From NCBI RefSeq assembly GCF_011759705.1, contig NZ_JAAOZF010000001.1, forward strand, positions 1,051,152 through 1,115,151: 64,000 nucleotides of DNA. The letters run 5' to 3'. Source of the DNA: Microbacterium ulmi (lineage in GTDB: Bacteria > Actinomycetota > Actinomycetes > Actinomycetales > Microbacteriaceae). Position 1 is the first letter of the stretch. Every line of letters begins with the position of its first letter. The position numbers were made by a program, and so were the translations under genes. This document shows positions 1 to 7,924 of the stretch, in pieces. The notes under the pieces were generated by a model. That model was not told the origin of the DNA, searched no databases, and saw only the letters and a list, made by a program, of their open reading frames with translations.

Positions 1-153
1 TGTCTGCCTTTCCTGTGGCTGACATCAGAGTGCTCCGCGCGCTCTGTCACTTCCCTGTCATGAGGCACGGGATGCCGCCGCCCCGCTGTCGCGCCGCTGT
101 CATGCGCTGTCGATCCGGCTGTGGAGACGCCTCGGCGGCCCGCGCTCGCCCCG

Positions 154-159
154 TAGTGT
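154..159 (+). promoter_or_regulatory. Putative -10 box for nfeD-flotillin operon
   Basis: TAGTGT fits the TAnnnT form of actinobacterial -10 hexamers and lies about 54 nt before the GTG of the NfeD-like gene. No good -35 is visible. Nothing else recognisable is seen in 1-212. Confidence 0.35.
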
Positions 160-212
160 GGGAGCACAGGGTGCGCCGTCGCGCCCGACACCCCATCGAG
201 GAGGACGACCCC

Positions 213-683
213 GTGCTGCTGCCGTTTCTGATCGTGGGAGGAGTGGGTCTCGCGATCCTTCTCATCTCGCTCGTCCTCGGCGACATCTTCGACCACTTCG
301 AGATCGGCGAGGGCGCCATCTCCGGTACGGCGCTCGGCATCGCCGCCGTCGTGTTCGGCGCCGCCGGAGTCCTCACGACACAGGCGGGCCTCGAGCCCGT
401 GTGGGCGTATGTCCTCGCGGCCGCGTTCGCGATCGTCGCCTACCTGCTCGCACTCCTGGTCGTGAAGCGCCTCACGAAGAGCTCCGACGGCGTGCCCGTC
501 AATGCCGTCGGGCTCACCGGCGTCTCGACGTCGCCCATCTCCCCCGCGGGCGGCGAGGTGAGCCTCGACGGCCCCGGGGAGATCGAGCGCCGGCTCGCCT
601 ACTCCGACGAGCCGATCCCGGAGGGCCGCCGCATCCGGGTCGTCGAACACTCAGGCACACGCGTCAAAGTCGTCGCGGAATAG
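213..683 (+). CDS. NfeD-like membrane protein
   Basis: A 156-residue membrane protein. Three hydrophobic segments (about residues 3-22, 38-57 and 64-84) are followed by a soluble domain (about 90-156) of the NfeD C-terminal OB-fold kind. NfeD proteins are encoded next to flotillin/stomatin (SPFH) genes and are thought to work with them in membrane microdomains. The next gene, 39 nt downstream, is a flotillin, which supports the call. I chose GTG 213 because GAGGAGG lies just upstream and the first membrane segment starts there; the reading frame stays open upstream but that part looks non-coding. Function beyond the family is not known. Confidence 0.8.
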   Translation: MLLPFLIVGGVGLAILLISLVLGDIFDHFEIGEGAISGTALGIAAVVFGAAGVLTTQAGLEPVWAYVLAAAFAIVAYLLALLVVKRLTKSSDGVPVNAVGLTGVSTSPISPAGGEVSLDGPGEIERRLAYSDEPIPEGRRIRVVEHSGTRVKVVAE

Positions 684-722
684 CCCTCCGCATCCCGAAA
701 GCGCCCCGAAAGATAGGACACC

Positions 723-2222
723 ATGCTCGATCCGCTCCTCGTCCAGGTGATCGCCGTCATCGCCCTGGTCATCGCCTTCCTGGCTCTGCTCGTCTTCATC
801 GCGCGCCGCATCCGCCGCGTTCCCCCGAACGAAGCGCTCGTGATCGTCGGCCGCGGCGCGGGCAGGCCGCAGCCCGGCGAGACCGGGACGGGCCAGCGGG
901 TCGTCATCGGCGGCCGCACGTTCGTGTGGCCGATCCTCCAGCAGGGCTTCCCGATCTCGCTCGAGCAGCGCCAGATCGGCATCACGGTCGAGGGCGTCGA
1001 CAAGAACCGCATCAAGATCGCGATCAAGGCGTCCATCAACTTCAAGGTGTCGGGCACGGAGGAGGGCGTGCGCCGGGCCGCGCAGCGATTCCTCTCGCAG
1101 CAGGGCACGCTGACCGACATCATCCGCGAGTCGCTCGAGGGATCGCTCCGCTCGATCATCGGCGACATGACGATCGAGCAGATCATCTCCGACCGCAAGG
1201 GCCTTTCCGACCGCGTCGTCGCCGAGACGAAGGCCGACCTCGTCGAGCAGGGCCTGCAGGTCGATCTCCTCAACATCAGCGACATCTCGACGCCCGGCAG
1301 CGACTACCTCGCCAACCTCGGCCGCGCCGAGGCCGCCCGCGCCCGCCAGGTCGCCGAGATCAGCGAGGCCGAAGCGGCGCGCGCCTCCGAGTTCGCCCGC
1401 ATCGACGCGTCCGAGCAGATCGCCGAGCGCCAGAAGGCCCTGAGCCTCAAGCAGGCCTCGATCAAGGCCGAGACCGACCGGGCGAACGCGGAGGCCGAGG
1501 CATCGGGTCAGCTCGCGAAGGCCGAGCAGGATCGCGCAGTCGCTCTGCTCGAGCGCGACGCGCTGTCCGAGCAGGCGAACGTGACGCAGGAGCGCCTCGA
1601 CATCGAGATCCGCAAGCCCGCAGAGGCCGAGGCGTACGCCGAGGTGCAGCGCGCGACCGCGCAGCGCGACGCCGCGAACGCCGCGACCGAGGCCGACGCG
1701 TTCAAGCGCACGAAGATCGCAGAGGCCAACAAGGTGGCAGCCGTGCAGGATGCCGAGGCCGCCGCGACCGCCGTGCGGCTCGCCGGCGAGGCCGACCGCG
1801 ACAAGCAGGTCGCGCTCGCCGCAGGTATCCGCGCACAGGGCGAGGCGCGTGCCGCCGCCGTGCAGGCCGAGGGTCTCGCGGATGCGGCCGCGACGGATGC
1901 CAAGGCCGAGGCGCTCAAGAAGTACGGCGAGGCCGCGCTCGCGCAGGAGATCATCTCGCGCCTGCCCGAGATCGTTCGGGCCGCCGCCGAGCCCATCGGC
2001 AAGATCGACCAGCTCACGGTCATCTCGACCGACGGCGCCTCCGAGGTCACCAAGACGGTCGGCAGAGTGCTCGGCGAGGGCACCGAGGTCGTGAAGTCCC
2101 TCACGGGTCTCGACCTCGCGCAGCTGCTCGCGGGCTTCGCGGGGAAGGGCGCCGCGGCATCCGAGCCCGCCCCTGCCGCGCCCCGCGCGCCGCGCGGCAA
2201 GACGCAGACGCCGACGGTCTGA
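723..2222 (+). CDS. Flotillin-like SPFH/Band 7 protein
   Basis: A 499-residue flotillin-family scaffold protein of membrane microdomains. Residues 1-27 form one N-terminal membrane anchor. An SPFH/PHB domain follows (about 30-200). Then comes a long Ala/Glu-rich region (about 200-410) with recurring AEA-type heptads, typical of the flotillin coiled coil, and a low-complexity Ala/Pro tail. Length and order match bacterial FloA/FloT-like and eukaryotic flotillin proteins. It probably forms an operon with the NfeD-like gene and is followed by a strong hairpin terminator. Its exact role is not deducible from sequence. Confidence 0.88.
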   Translation: MLDPLLVQVIAVIALVIAFLALLVFIARRIRRVPPNEALVIVGRGAGRPQPGETGTGQRVVIGGRTFVWPILQQGFPISLEQRQIGITVEGVDKNRIKIAIKASINFKVSGTEEGVRRAAQRFLSQQGTLTDIIRESLEGSLRSIIGDMTIEQIISDRKGLSDRVVAETKADLVEQGLQVDLLNISDISTPGSDYLANLGRAEAARARQVAEISEAEAARASEFARIDASEQIAERQKALSLKQASIKAETDRANAEAEASGQLAKAEQDRAVALLERDALSEQANVTQERLDIEIRKPAEAEAYAEVQRATAQRDAANAATEADAFKRTKIAEANKVAAVQDAEAAATAVRLAGEADRDKQVALAAGIRAQGEARAAAVQAEGLADAAATDAKAEALKKYGEAALAQEIISRLPEIVRAAAEPIGKIDQLTVISTDGASEVTKTVGRVLGEGTEVVKSLTGLDLAQLLAGFAGKGAAASEPAPAAPRAPRGKTQTPTV

Positions 2223-2236
2223 CCCCTTCTCGGCAC

Positions 2237-2275
2237 GGAAGCCGCTCGATCCCCCGTGGGGGCCGAGCGGCTTCC
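2237..2275 (+). terminator. Hairpin terminator after flotillin gene
   Basis: A perfect 12-bp inverted repeat (GGAAGCCGCTCG at 2237-2248 with its complement at 2264-2275) plus an inner CCCC/GGGG stem, 15 nt after the flotillin stop codon. There is no U-tract, as is common in high-GC actinobacteria. Confidence 0.75.
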
Positions 2276-2345
2276 GCGTCTCGGGCACCCGGGAGACGCG
2301 CTTCTCGCGGATCCGGGAGACGTTCCGGGCATCCGATGAAGGTAG

Positions 2346-2361
2346 GGCAAAACGATTTGCG
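2346..2361. promoter_or_regulatory. LacI-type operator 1 (GH127 gene)
   Basis: GGCAAAACGATTTGCG carries GCAAA-N4-TTTGC, the core of the palindrome also found at 7773, 10345 and 12754. It ends just before the -10 box TACGAT (2363-2368), so a bound repressor would block the promoter of the GH127 gene. Confidence 0.75.
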
Positions 2362-2362
2362 A

Positions 2363-2368
2363 TACGAT
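2363..2368 (+). promoter_or_regulatory. -10 box giving a leaderless GH127 transcript
   Basis: TACGAT lies exactly 7 nt before the ATG at 2376, and there is no Shine-Dalgarno sequence at the usual distance. This suggests that transcription begins at or next to the start codon. Confidence 0.55.
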
Positions 2369-2375
2369 CGTCGGC

Positions 2376-4598
2376 ATGGCAACGATGCAGCACGCCCGCC
2401 GTCATGATCGCTGGTCCCTCGACCTCGCGCGACCCGATGCGCTCGAGCCCGTCATCGCCCGGATCGATCCCTCGACAGACCTCGGCGCCCGGTACGACGG
2501 AACCCTGCAGCGCCTGCTGGACGTCGACCTCGAGCCGCTCCTCGACGGGTTCCGCGTCAAGCCCGGCGCGCAGCCGTGGATCGGCGAGCACATCGGCAAA
2601 TGGCTCGACGCCGCCGCCCTCGTCGTCGAGGCGACGGGCGACGCCCGGCTGCAGGCCAAGCTCGACCTCGCCGTGCGCGAGCTCGTCGCGACGCAGGAGC
2701 CCGACGGCTACCTCGGCACCTATGTCCCCGCCCAGCGGTTCGGCTGGTACCCGGATGCCGAGTGGGATGCGTGGGTGCACAAGTACTGCCTCATCGGTCT
2801 GCTCTCGTACCACCGCGTCACGGGCGATCCGGACGCACTCGCGGCCGCGCGCCGTGTCGGCGACCTCCTCGTCGCGACCTTCGGCGGGCCGGACGGGCGG
2901 GACATCATCCCGACCGGCTGGCACCAGGGCATGGCGTCGACCTCCGTCATCGGCCCCCTCGTGTGGCTGTACCGGGCGACGGGCGACGGGCGATATGCGG
3001 GGCTCGTGCGCGAGATCGTCGACGCGTGGGATCGTCCTGGCGGGCCGCGCGTGCTCTCGACGCTCCTCGACACGGGCCGCGTGTCGGAGGTCGGCAACGG
3101 CAAGGCATACGAGATGCTCTCGAACATCCTGGGCCTCGCGGAGCTCGCCCTCGTCGACTCCGATCCTCGCTATCTGGAGGCCGCGACCCGCGCGTGGCAG
3201 GACGTCGTCGACCATCACCTGTATCTGACCGGGACGGCGAGCTTCGGCGAGCACTTCCACCAGCCCGGCGAGCTTCCCGACTCCGCTTCCGTCCACATGG
3301 GCGAGACGTGCGTCACCGTGACCTGGCTCCAGCTCACGCGGCGCCTCTTCCTCGCGACGGGCGACGCCCGCTACGCCGACGAGGTCGAGCGCACCCTGCT
3401 GAATCATCTGAGCGGCGCGCAGACCCCCGACGGCTCGGCCTGGTGCTACTACTCCCCGCTCGCGGGCCGGCGCGACTACGGCTCGGGCATCAGCTGCTGC
3501 ATCTCGAGCGGCCCCCGCGGCATGGCCCTCGCCTCCGACAGCGTCTTCGCGCGCACGCCCGACGGGAGCGAGCTCGTCGTGAGCCTCTACCAGAGCGCGG
3601 ATGCCGAGATCGAGCTCGGCGGACGGCCCGTCCACGTCGCGCTGCGGACGACGCTTCCCGATGCGCACGGCGCGACCCTCGCGTTCGACCTCGACGGCGA
3701 GGCGGAGTTCGCCGTGCGCCTGCGCCGGCCCTCGTGGGCGACGGGAGACATCGCGGCGGGCGGTGCCGACGACGACGGCTGGATCGTCGTCGCTCCGCGC
3801 CGTTACTCGCGCGGCGACGAGCTGCGCATCGACATCGGAGCCGGCATCCGGGTCGTCTCCGGCGACGGATGGAACGCGGGCCGGGTCGCGCTCGCGTGGG
3901 GACCGCTCGTTCTCTCCTACGTCGCCGAGGGCGAGGAGCCCGCCGTCTTCGATGTGCTCGAGCAGCCCCCCGCCGCGGTGTCGCGCCACGAGGCCCTTCC
4001 CTGGTCGGTCGCGAACGCGCTCGCCCCCCGGGGCCGGCGACGCGCCGCCGTGCTGCCGTTCGCGCGCTCGGGCGTGTCATCCGCGACATCGCGCGTCTGG
4101 ATCGCGGCCGCTGCGCCCGAGATCGAGCTCTCGGTGTTCCACGGCGCCGAGGAGCTGCGCGGCTCGGGTGACCTCGCGAAGGGCTCGATCGCGGACTACG
4201 ACCCCTGGTCGTTCGCGTCGTCCGAAGACGACTCCCCCCGCCGCGACGCATGGTTCGGCCTGCGCTCGGCCCGCCCCGTGACGTTCCGCCGCGTGTCGTT
4301 CGCGCACGGCCGATCGATGGTGCACGGCGGCTGGTTCGACGCCTCCGAGGGCGCGCCCCGGATCGAGGCGCTCCTGACGCCCGACGCCGAGTGGACCGAG
4401 ATCGCCCGCATCGCGGCCTACCCCGCGACGGATGCCGCGCACGACGCCGGCATCGCCGCGGGCGAGCGCTTCGACGTGCTCCTCGACGAGCCCGTGACGG
4501 CGTGGGGAGTCCGCGTCGCGGGCACGGCCTCGTTCGGCGACTACCCCGGCCCGCGGCGCTTCGCGACGTGCGCCCTGCTCTGCGCGTACGCCGACTGA
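2376..4598 (+). CDS. GH127 beta-L-arabinofuranosidase family hydrolase
   Basis: A 740-residue protein of glycoside hydrolase family 127 (formerly DUF1680). Known members remove beta-L-arabinofuranosyl units with a zinc-bound cysteine nucleophile. The family's Glu-x-Cys pair (E310, C312) and vicinal Cys pair (C374, C375 in the ISCCIS segment) are all present, so the metal-thiolate site looks intact. An (alpha/alpha)6 barrel region covers roughly 30-440, with beta-sandwich domains after it. No signal peptide is visible, so it should act in the cytosol on imported oligosaccharides. It is monocistronic, with the LacI-type operator 15 nt upstream of the start. The true sugar is not certain; related families include GH142 and GH146. 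Confidence 0.86.
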   Translation: MATMQHARRHDRWSLDLARPDALEPVIARIDPSTDLGARYDGTLQRLLDVDLEPLLDGFRVKPGAQPWIGEHIGKWLDAAALVVEATGDARLQAKLDLAVRELVATQEPDGYLGTYVPAQRFGWYPDAEWDAWVHKYCLIGLLSYHRVTGDPDALAAARRVGDLLVATFGGPDGRDIIPTGWHQGMASTSVIGPLVWLYRATGDGRYAGLVREIVDAWDRPGGPRVLSTLLDTGRVSEVGNGKAYEMLSNILGLAELALVDSDPRYLEAATRAWQDVVDHHLYLTGTASFGEHFHQPGELPDSASVHMGETCVTVTWLQLTRRLFLATGDARYADEVERTLLNHLSGAQTPDGSAWCYYSPLAGRRDYGSGISCCISSGPRGMALASDSVFARTPDGSELVVSLYQSADAEIELGGRPVHVALRTTLPDAHGATLAFDLDGEAEFAVRLRRPSWATGDIAAGGADDDGWIVVAPRRYSRGDELRIDIGAGIRVVSGDGWNAGRVALAWGPLVLSYVAEGEEPAVFDVLEQPPAAVSRHEALPWSVANALAPRGRRRAAVLPFARSGVSSATSRVWIAAAAPEIELSVFHGAEELRGSGDLAKGSIADYDPWSFASSEDDSPRRDAWFGLRSARPVTFRRVSFAHGRSMVHGGWFDASEGAPRIEALLTPDAEWTEIARIAAYPATDAAHDAGIAAGERFDVLLDEPVTAWGVRVAGTASFGDYPGPRRFATCALLCAYAD

Positions 4599-4650
4599 CG
4601 CAGGCCGTCTCGCGGCCGCCGACGCCGGTATCCGGCATCCGTCGACGTTA

Positions 4651-4690
4651 CGCGACGGCATCCCCCTTCGCGCGAGGGGATGCCGTCGCG
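4651..4690. terminator. Bidirectional terminator
   Basis: A long inverted repeat (CGCGACGGCATCCC / GGGATGCCGTCGCG) between the converging GH127 gene and the ABC permease gene. It could serve both strands. Its stem contains the GGATGCCG octamer that recurs across the window. Confidence 0.75.
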
Positions 4691-4698
4691 GGAGGTCG

Positions 4699-5556
4699 TC
4701 AGCCCTTGAGGCCGGCGGCGGCGATGCCGCCCACGAGCTTGTCCTGCGCGAAGAAGTACAGCACGATCGGCGGGATCATCATGACCAGGTTCGCCGCCAT
4801 GAGGATGTTGAGCTGCGGATTGGCGCGCGTCACCATGTTCGCGACGCCGATCGCGACCGTGAAGTCCTCGTTGCGGAGCAGGTAGATGAGCGGTCCCATG
4901 AGGTCGTTCCACGTCGTGAGCGACACGAACACCACGCACACCGCAAGCACCGGCCGGATGAGCGGCAGCACGATGTACCACCACACCTGGAACTGGTTGC
5001 AGCCGTCGATCTTCGCGGCGAGCTCGAGCTCGCGCGGGAGCGAGCGGATGTACTGGCGGATCAGGAAGATGAAGAACGCGTTCCCGAAGAACGAGGGGAC
5101 GACCAGCGGAAGGATCGAGCCGTACCAGCCGAGCTGATGGAACAGCAGGAACTGCGGGATGAGCAGCGCCTGCCACGGGATGAGCATCGTCACGATGAGG
5201 ACGCCGAACAGGACGTCGCGTCCGGGGAACCGCAGCCGCGCGAACGCGTAGCCGACGAGGGCGCATGAGATCACCGTGCCGACGATGTTGAGCGCGACGA
5301 TCACGAGCGTGTTGATCGTGTAGCGCAGGAACGGGCGGGACGGGTCGAGCAGGGCGCGGGCGAAGTTGCCCCACTCGAAGTGCTGCGTCGGCACCCACTC
5401 CGTCGGCTGCGTGAAGACGGGAGCGGCATCCGGCTTGAGCGCGACCGTGATCATCCACCCGAGGGGAAGGAGGATCGTGAAGCTCAGCGCGAGCAGCAGA
5501 ATGTACGCAGAAGAGGCGGATGCCGTGCGCTTGAGGAGCACGCGGGCGTCGGTCAC
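4699..5556 (-). CDS. CUT1 sugar ABC transporter permease (MalG-like)
   Basis: A 285-residue inner-membrane permease with six predicted membrane segments. The EAA loop (about residues 170-195, ELAAKIDGCNQFQVW followed by LPLIRP) is the docking site for the ABC ATPase. It is the second permease of a carbohydrate importer of the CUT1 class. The start is GTG 5556, which overlaps the stop of the upstream permease by 4 nt (GTGA) and has GGAGG just upstream. No ATPase gene is present in this locus; such importers often share a general MsiK/MalK-type ATPase encoded elsewhere. Confidence 0.9.
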   Translation of the reverse strand: MTDARVLLKRTASASSAYILLLALSFTILLPLGWMITVALKPDAAPVFTQPTEWVPTQHFEWGNFARALLDPSRPFLRYTINTLVIVALNIVGTVISCALVGYAFARLRFPGRDVLFGVLIVTMLIPWQALLIPQFLLFHQLGWYGSILPLVVPSFFGNAFFIFLIRQYIRSLPRELELAAKIDGCNQFQVWWYIVLPLIRPVLAVCVVFVSLTTWNDLMGPLIYLLRNEDFTVAIGVANMVTRANPQLNILMAANLVMMIPPIVLYFFAQDKLVGGIAAAGLKG

Positions 5557-6503
5557 GATTCCTCCGACTCGTCGAACACCCAGCTGTTCGAGGTCTTGAA
5601 GATGAAGACGATGATGACGGCGGCGAAGATCACGAAGACCCACGCGAGCGCAGAGGCATAGCCGAAGCGGGCGTTCCGGAAGCCCTCGTTCCACATGTAG
5701 AGCAGGTAGAACGACAGCGATCCCCCGGCGCCGCCGCGGCTGCCGCCCAGGACGTAGGCGATGTCGAAGACCTGGAACGCGGAGATCACGCCGTCGAGCA
5801 GCGTGAACAGCAGCACAGGCGTGATGAGTGGAAGTGTGATCGTGAAGAACGAGCGGATGGGACCTGCCCCGTCCATCTTCGCGACCTCGTACAGCTGATC
5901 GGGGACGTTCTGGAGTCCTGCGAGGTAGATGATCGAGCTCGTGCCGATGCTCCACAGGCCGATGAGGACCATGGCCGGGATCGCCCAGCCGGGGCTGGAG
6001 AGCCAGCCAGGGGGGTCGGCGACGCCGACGGCACGCAGACCCTCGTTGACAGGGCCCTCCGGGCGCAGGAGCTGCAGCCAGAGCACCGAGATCGCGACGC
6101 CGCTCAGCACGGCGGGCAGGAACAGGATCGTGCGGAAGATGCCGATCCCGGGGAGCCTGCGGTTGAGGAGGAGCGCGACCGCGAGCCCCGCGATCTGGAA
6201 GAGCGGCACGCCGAGGACCACGTACGTCAAGGTCACGCGCACCGAGTTGTGGAAGTCGCGGCTGGCGAAGAGCTCGGTGTAGTTGTCGATGCCGATCCAC
6301 ACCGGCGGACTGCTCAGGTTCCATCGCGTGAAGCTCAGCAGGACCGAGACCGCGACGGGACCCACGGTGAGGAAGACGGCTCCGATGAGCCACGGGCTCG
6401 CAAAGAGCCATCCCGCCCGTGCCTCGCGGCGACGCGACACCGACCTCGCCGGAGCCTTGTCCTTCGCGACTCCTGCTCGCCGCGCCGAGGCGAGCGCCGT
6501 CAC
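5553..6503 (-). CDS. CUT1 sugar ABC transporter permease (MalF-like)
   Basis: A 316-residue permease with six membrane segments after a basic N-terminus. The EAA motif (ELYEVAKMDGAG followed by LPLITP) is present. It pairs with the downstream permease and the upstream lipoprotein. I prefer GTG 6503, which overlaps the substrate-binding protein stop as GTGA and has GGAGGAG upstream; an in-frame start at 6527 would extend it by 8 residues. Order is binding protein, MalF-like, MalG-like, translationally coupled. Confidence 0.9.
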   Translation of the reverse strand: MTALASARRAGVAKDKAPARSVSRRREARAGWLFASPWLIGAVFLTVGPVAVSVLLSFTRWNLSSPPVWIGIDNYTELFASRDFHNSVRVTLTYVVLGVPLFQIAGLAVALLLNRRLPGIGIFRTILFLPAVLSGVAISVLWLQLLRPEGPVNEGLRAVGVADPPGWLSSPGWAIPAMVLIGLWSIGTSSIIYLAGLQNVPDQLYEVAKMDGAGPIRSFFTITLPLITPVLLFTLLDGVISAFQVFDIAYVLGGSRGGAGGSLSFYLLYMWNEGFRNARFGYASALAWVFVIFAAVIIVFIFKTSNSWVFDESEES

Positions 6504-7759
6504 TCGATCTCCTCCCACGTCTGCCACTCCCGATCGAGCTTCTCCTGCATGATGGGCGCCTGCTCCTCGATCGCATCGCGAGGCTTCACGTCGCCGTTGG
6601 CCATCTGAGCGTAGTAATCGAACAGGGGCGCGGTCACCTCCCAGAAGCCCGGCACGAACAGGCCCGGGTTGCTGCGCAGCGAGACGACCTCGACGGTCTC
6701 CTGCCGGCCCTCGTCGTCACCTGCCCACTCCGGAAGCAGCCTCGAGTCGAGCGGAGGCTTGTCCGAGACGTCCACGCGCAGCCGGTTCCCTTCGGTCGCG
6801 ATGTACGCGACCAGCGCCCGCGCCGTGTCGGGGTTGGAGCTGTCGGAGAAGGCGCCGTACTTGTCGGTGCCGACGAAGACGAACGGCGCGTCGCCGGCCT
6901 TCTCGACGGGCGGAGGAGCGACGCCCCAGCGGGCGCCCGCCTGCACGAGGCTCGCCGCCGCGTACTCCGTGTCGGTGACCGCCATCGCGACGCGGCCGGC
7001 GGCGAGCATGTCGGCCGCCGTCGCGAGCTCCGTCTCGGCGGGCGGGGGCGCGGCGCCGTCCTTCGCGAGGCCCGTGAGCACGTCGTACACGTGGATCGTG
7101 GCGGGGTCGTCGACAAAGCCCTCGATCATCGTGCCGTCGTCGCTGAAATGCGTGCGGCGATCCATCCATGTGAACGGAGCCTCGGCCGTCGCGCCCCAGA
7201 CTCCGCCGAGCGACGCGGAGACCCTGCGCGCGGCATCCGCATACTCGTCGACCGTCCACGGCTCGTCAGTGGACGGGTAGTCCACGCCGGCCTCGTCGAA
7301 GAGGTCCTTGTTGTAGACGAGCGTCACGGAGCCGGTCAGCGAGCCGAGGCAGTACAGCTCGCCGTCGAGCTCGCACTCGCTCAGCGCGACGGCGTTCATC
7401 GCGTCGGTGTCGATGTCGTACTCGGCGATCGTGTCGCCGAGGGGCAGGATGTCGCCCGCCTTCATCCAGCGCGGCTCGTAGACGAAGGCGACGTCGGGGG
7501 GCTGGTTCGCCAGCAGCGCCGTGTCGACCTTCGTGACGAACCCGTCTTCCGGCAGCTCGGTGAGCTCCACCGTCGTGCCGGGGTACGTCGCCTCGAAGCC
7601 CTCCTTGATCGCCGGCATGAAGGCGCTGTCGGGATCCTCGAGATACCACAGCGTCACGGTGCCGCCGATGCCCCCTTCCGCGGGCGGCGCCGTTCCCGTG
7701 CACCCCGCAAGGAGCAGTCCCATCCCGGCTATGAGGGCGACTCTGCCCGTCGTTCGCAT
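6500..7759 (-). CDS. Sugar-binding lipoprotein of CUT1 ABC importer
   Basis: A 419-residue extracellular solute-binding protein, family 1 type. The signal peptide ends in a lipobox (LLAGC, Cys20), so the mature protein is anchored to the outer face of the membrane. Start ATG 7759 has GGGAGGATGCC upstream. A LacI-type operator lies 14 nt before the start. It is first in a three-gene operon with two permeases. The ligand cannot be read from the sequence; the neighbouring GH127 and GH32 enzymes suggest short arabino- or fructofuranosyl sugars. Confidence 0.9.
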   Translation of the reverse strand: MRTTGRVALIAGMGLLLAGCTGTAPPAEGGIGGTVTLWYLEDPDSAFMPAIKEGFEATYPGTTVELTELPEDGFVTKVDTALLANQPPDVAFVYEPRWMKAGDILPLGDTIAEYDIDTDAMNAVALSECELDGELYCLGSLTGSVTLVYNKDLFDEAGVDYPSTDEPWTVDEYADAARRVSASLGGVWGATAEAPFTWMDRRTHFSDDGTMIEGFVDDPATIHVYDVLTGLAKDGAAPPPAETELATAADMLAAGRVAMAVTDTEYAAASLVQAGARWGVAPPPVEKAGDAPFVFVGTDKYGAFSDSSNPDTARALVAYIATEGNRLRVDVSDKPPLDSRLLPEWAGDDEGRQETVEVVSLRSNPGLFVPGFWEVTAPLFDYYAQMANGDVKPRDAIEEQAPIMQEKLDREWQTWEEIE

Positions 7760-7772
7760 GGCATCCTCCCGA

Positions 7773-7788
7773 TGCAAAACCATTTGCA
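7773..7788. promoter_or_regulatory. LacI-type operator 2 (ABC importer)
   Basis: TGCAAAACCATTTGCA: six-base arms TGCAAA and TTTGCA are fully complementary around a 4-nt centre. It lies directly upstream of the binding-protein gene. Confidence 0.8.
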
Positions 7789-7863
7789 TGACATCATCCC
7801 CCGTGCTTCTCGTCCTGTCAATGAGCGGCCCGGCCCAGAAGATCACGGCTGGGCCACGATAGA

Positions 7864-7898
7864 CGATCTCCGCCCGCGGCGGCGCCGGGCGGAGATCG
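7864..7898 (-). terminator. Terminator of secreted glycosidase gene
   Basis: A perfect 13-bp inverted repeat (CGATCTCCGCCCG / CGGGCGGAGATCG, 9-nt loop), 26 nt after the stop codon of the glycosidase gene. It separates this gene from the importer operon. Confidence 0.75.
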
Positions 7899-7924
7899 AT
7901 GCCCGCCCGGTGCCGCGTGTCGCG

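Noticed and set aside
651..3989. A 1112-codon open frame on the minus strand
   Set aside because: It runs antisense to the flotillin and GH127 genes and crosses their terminator and operator; no protein features.
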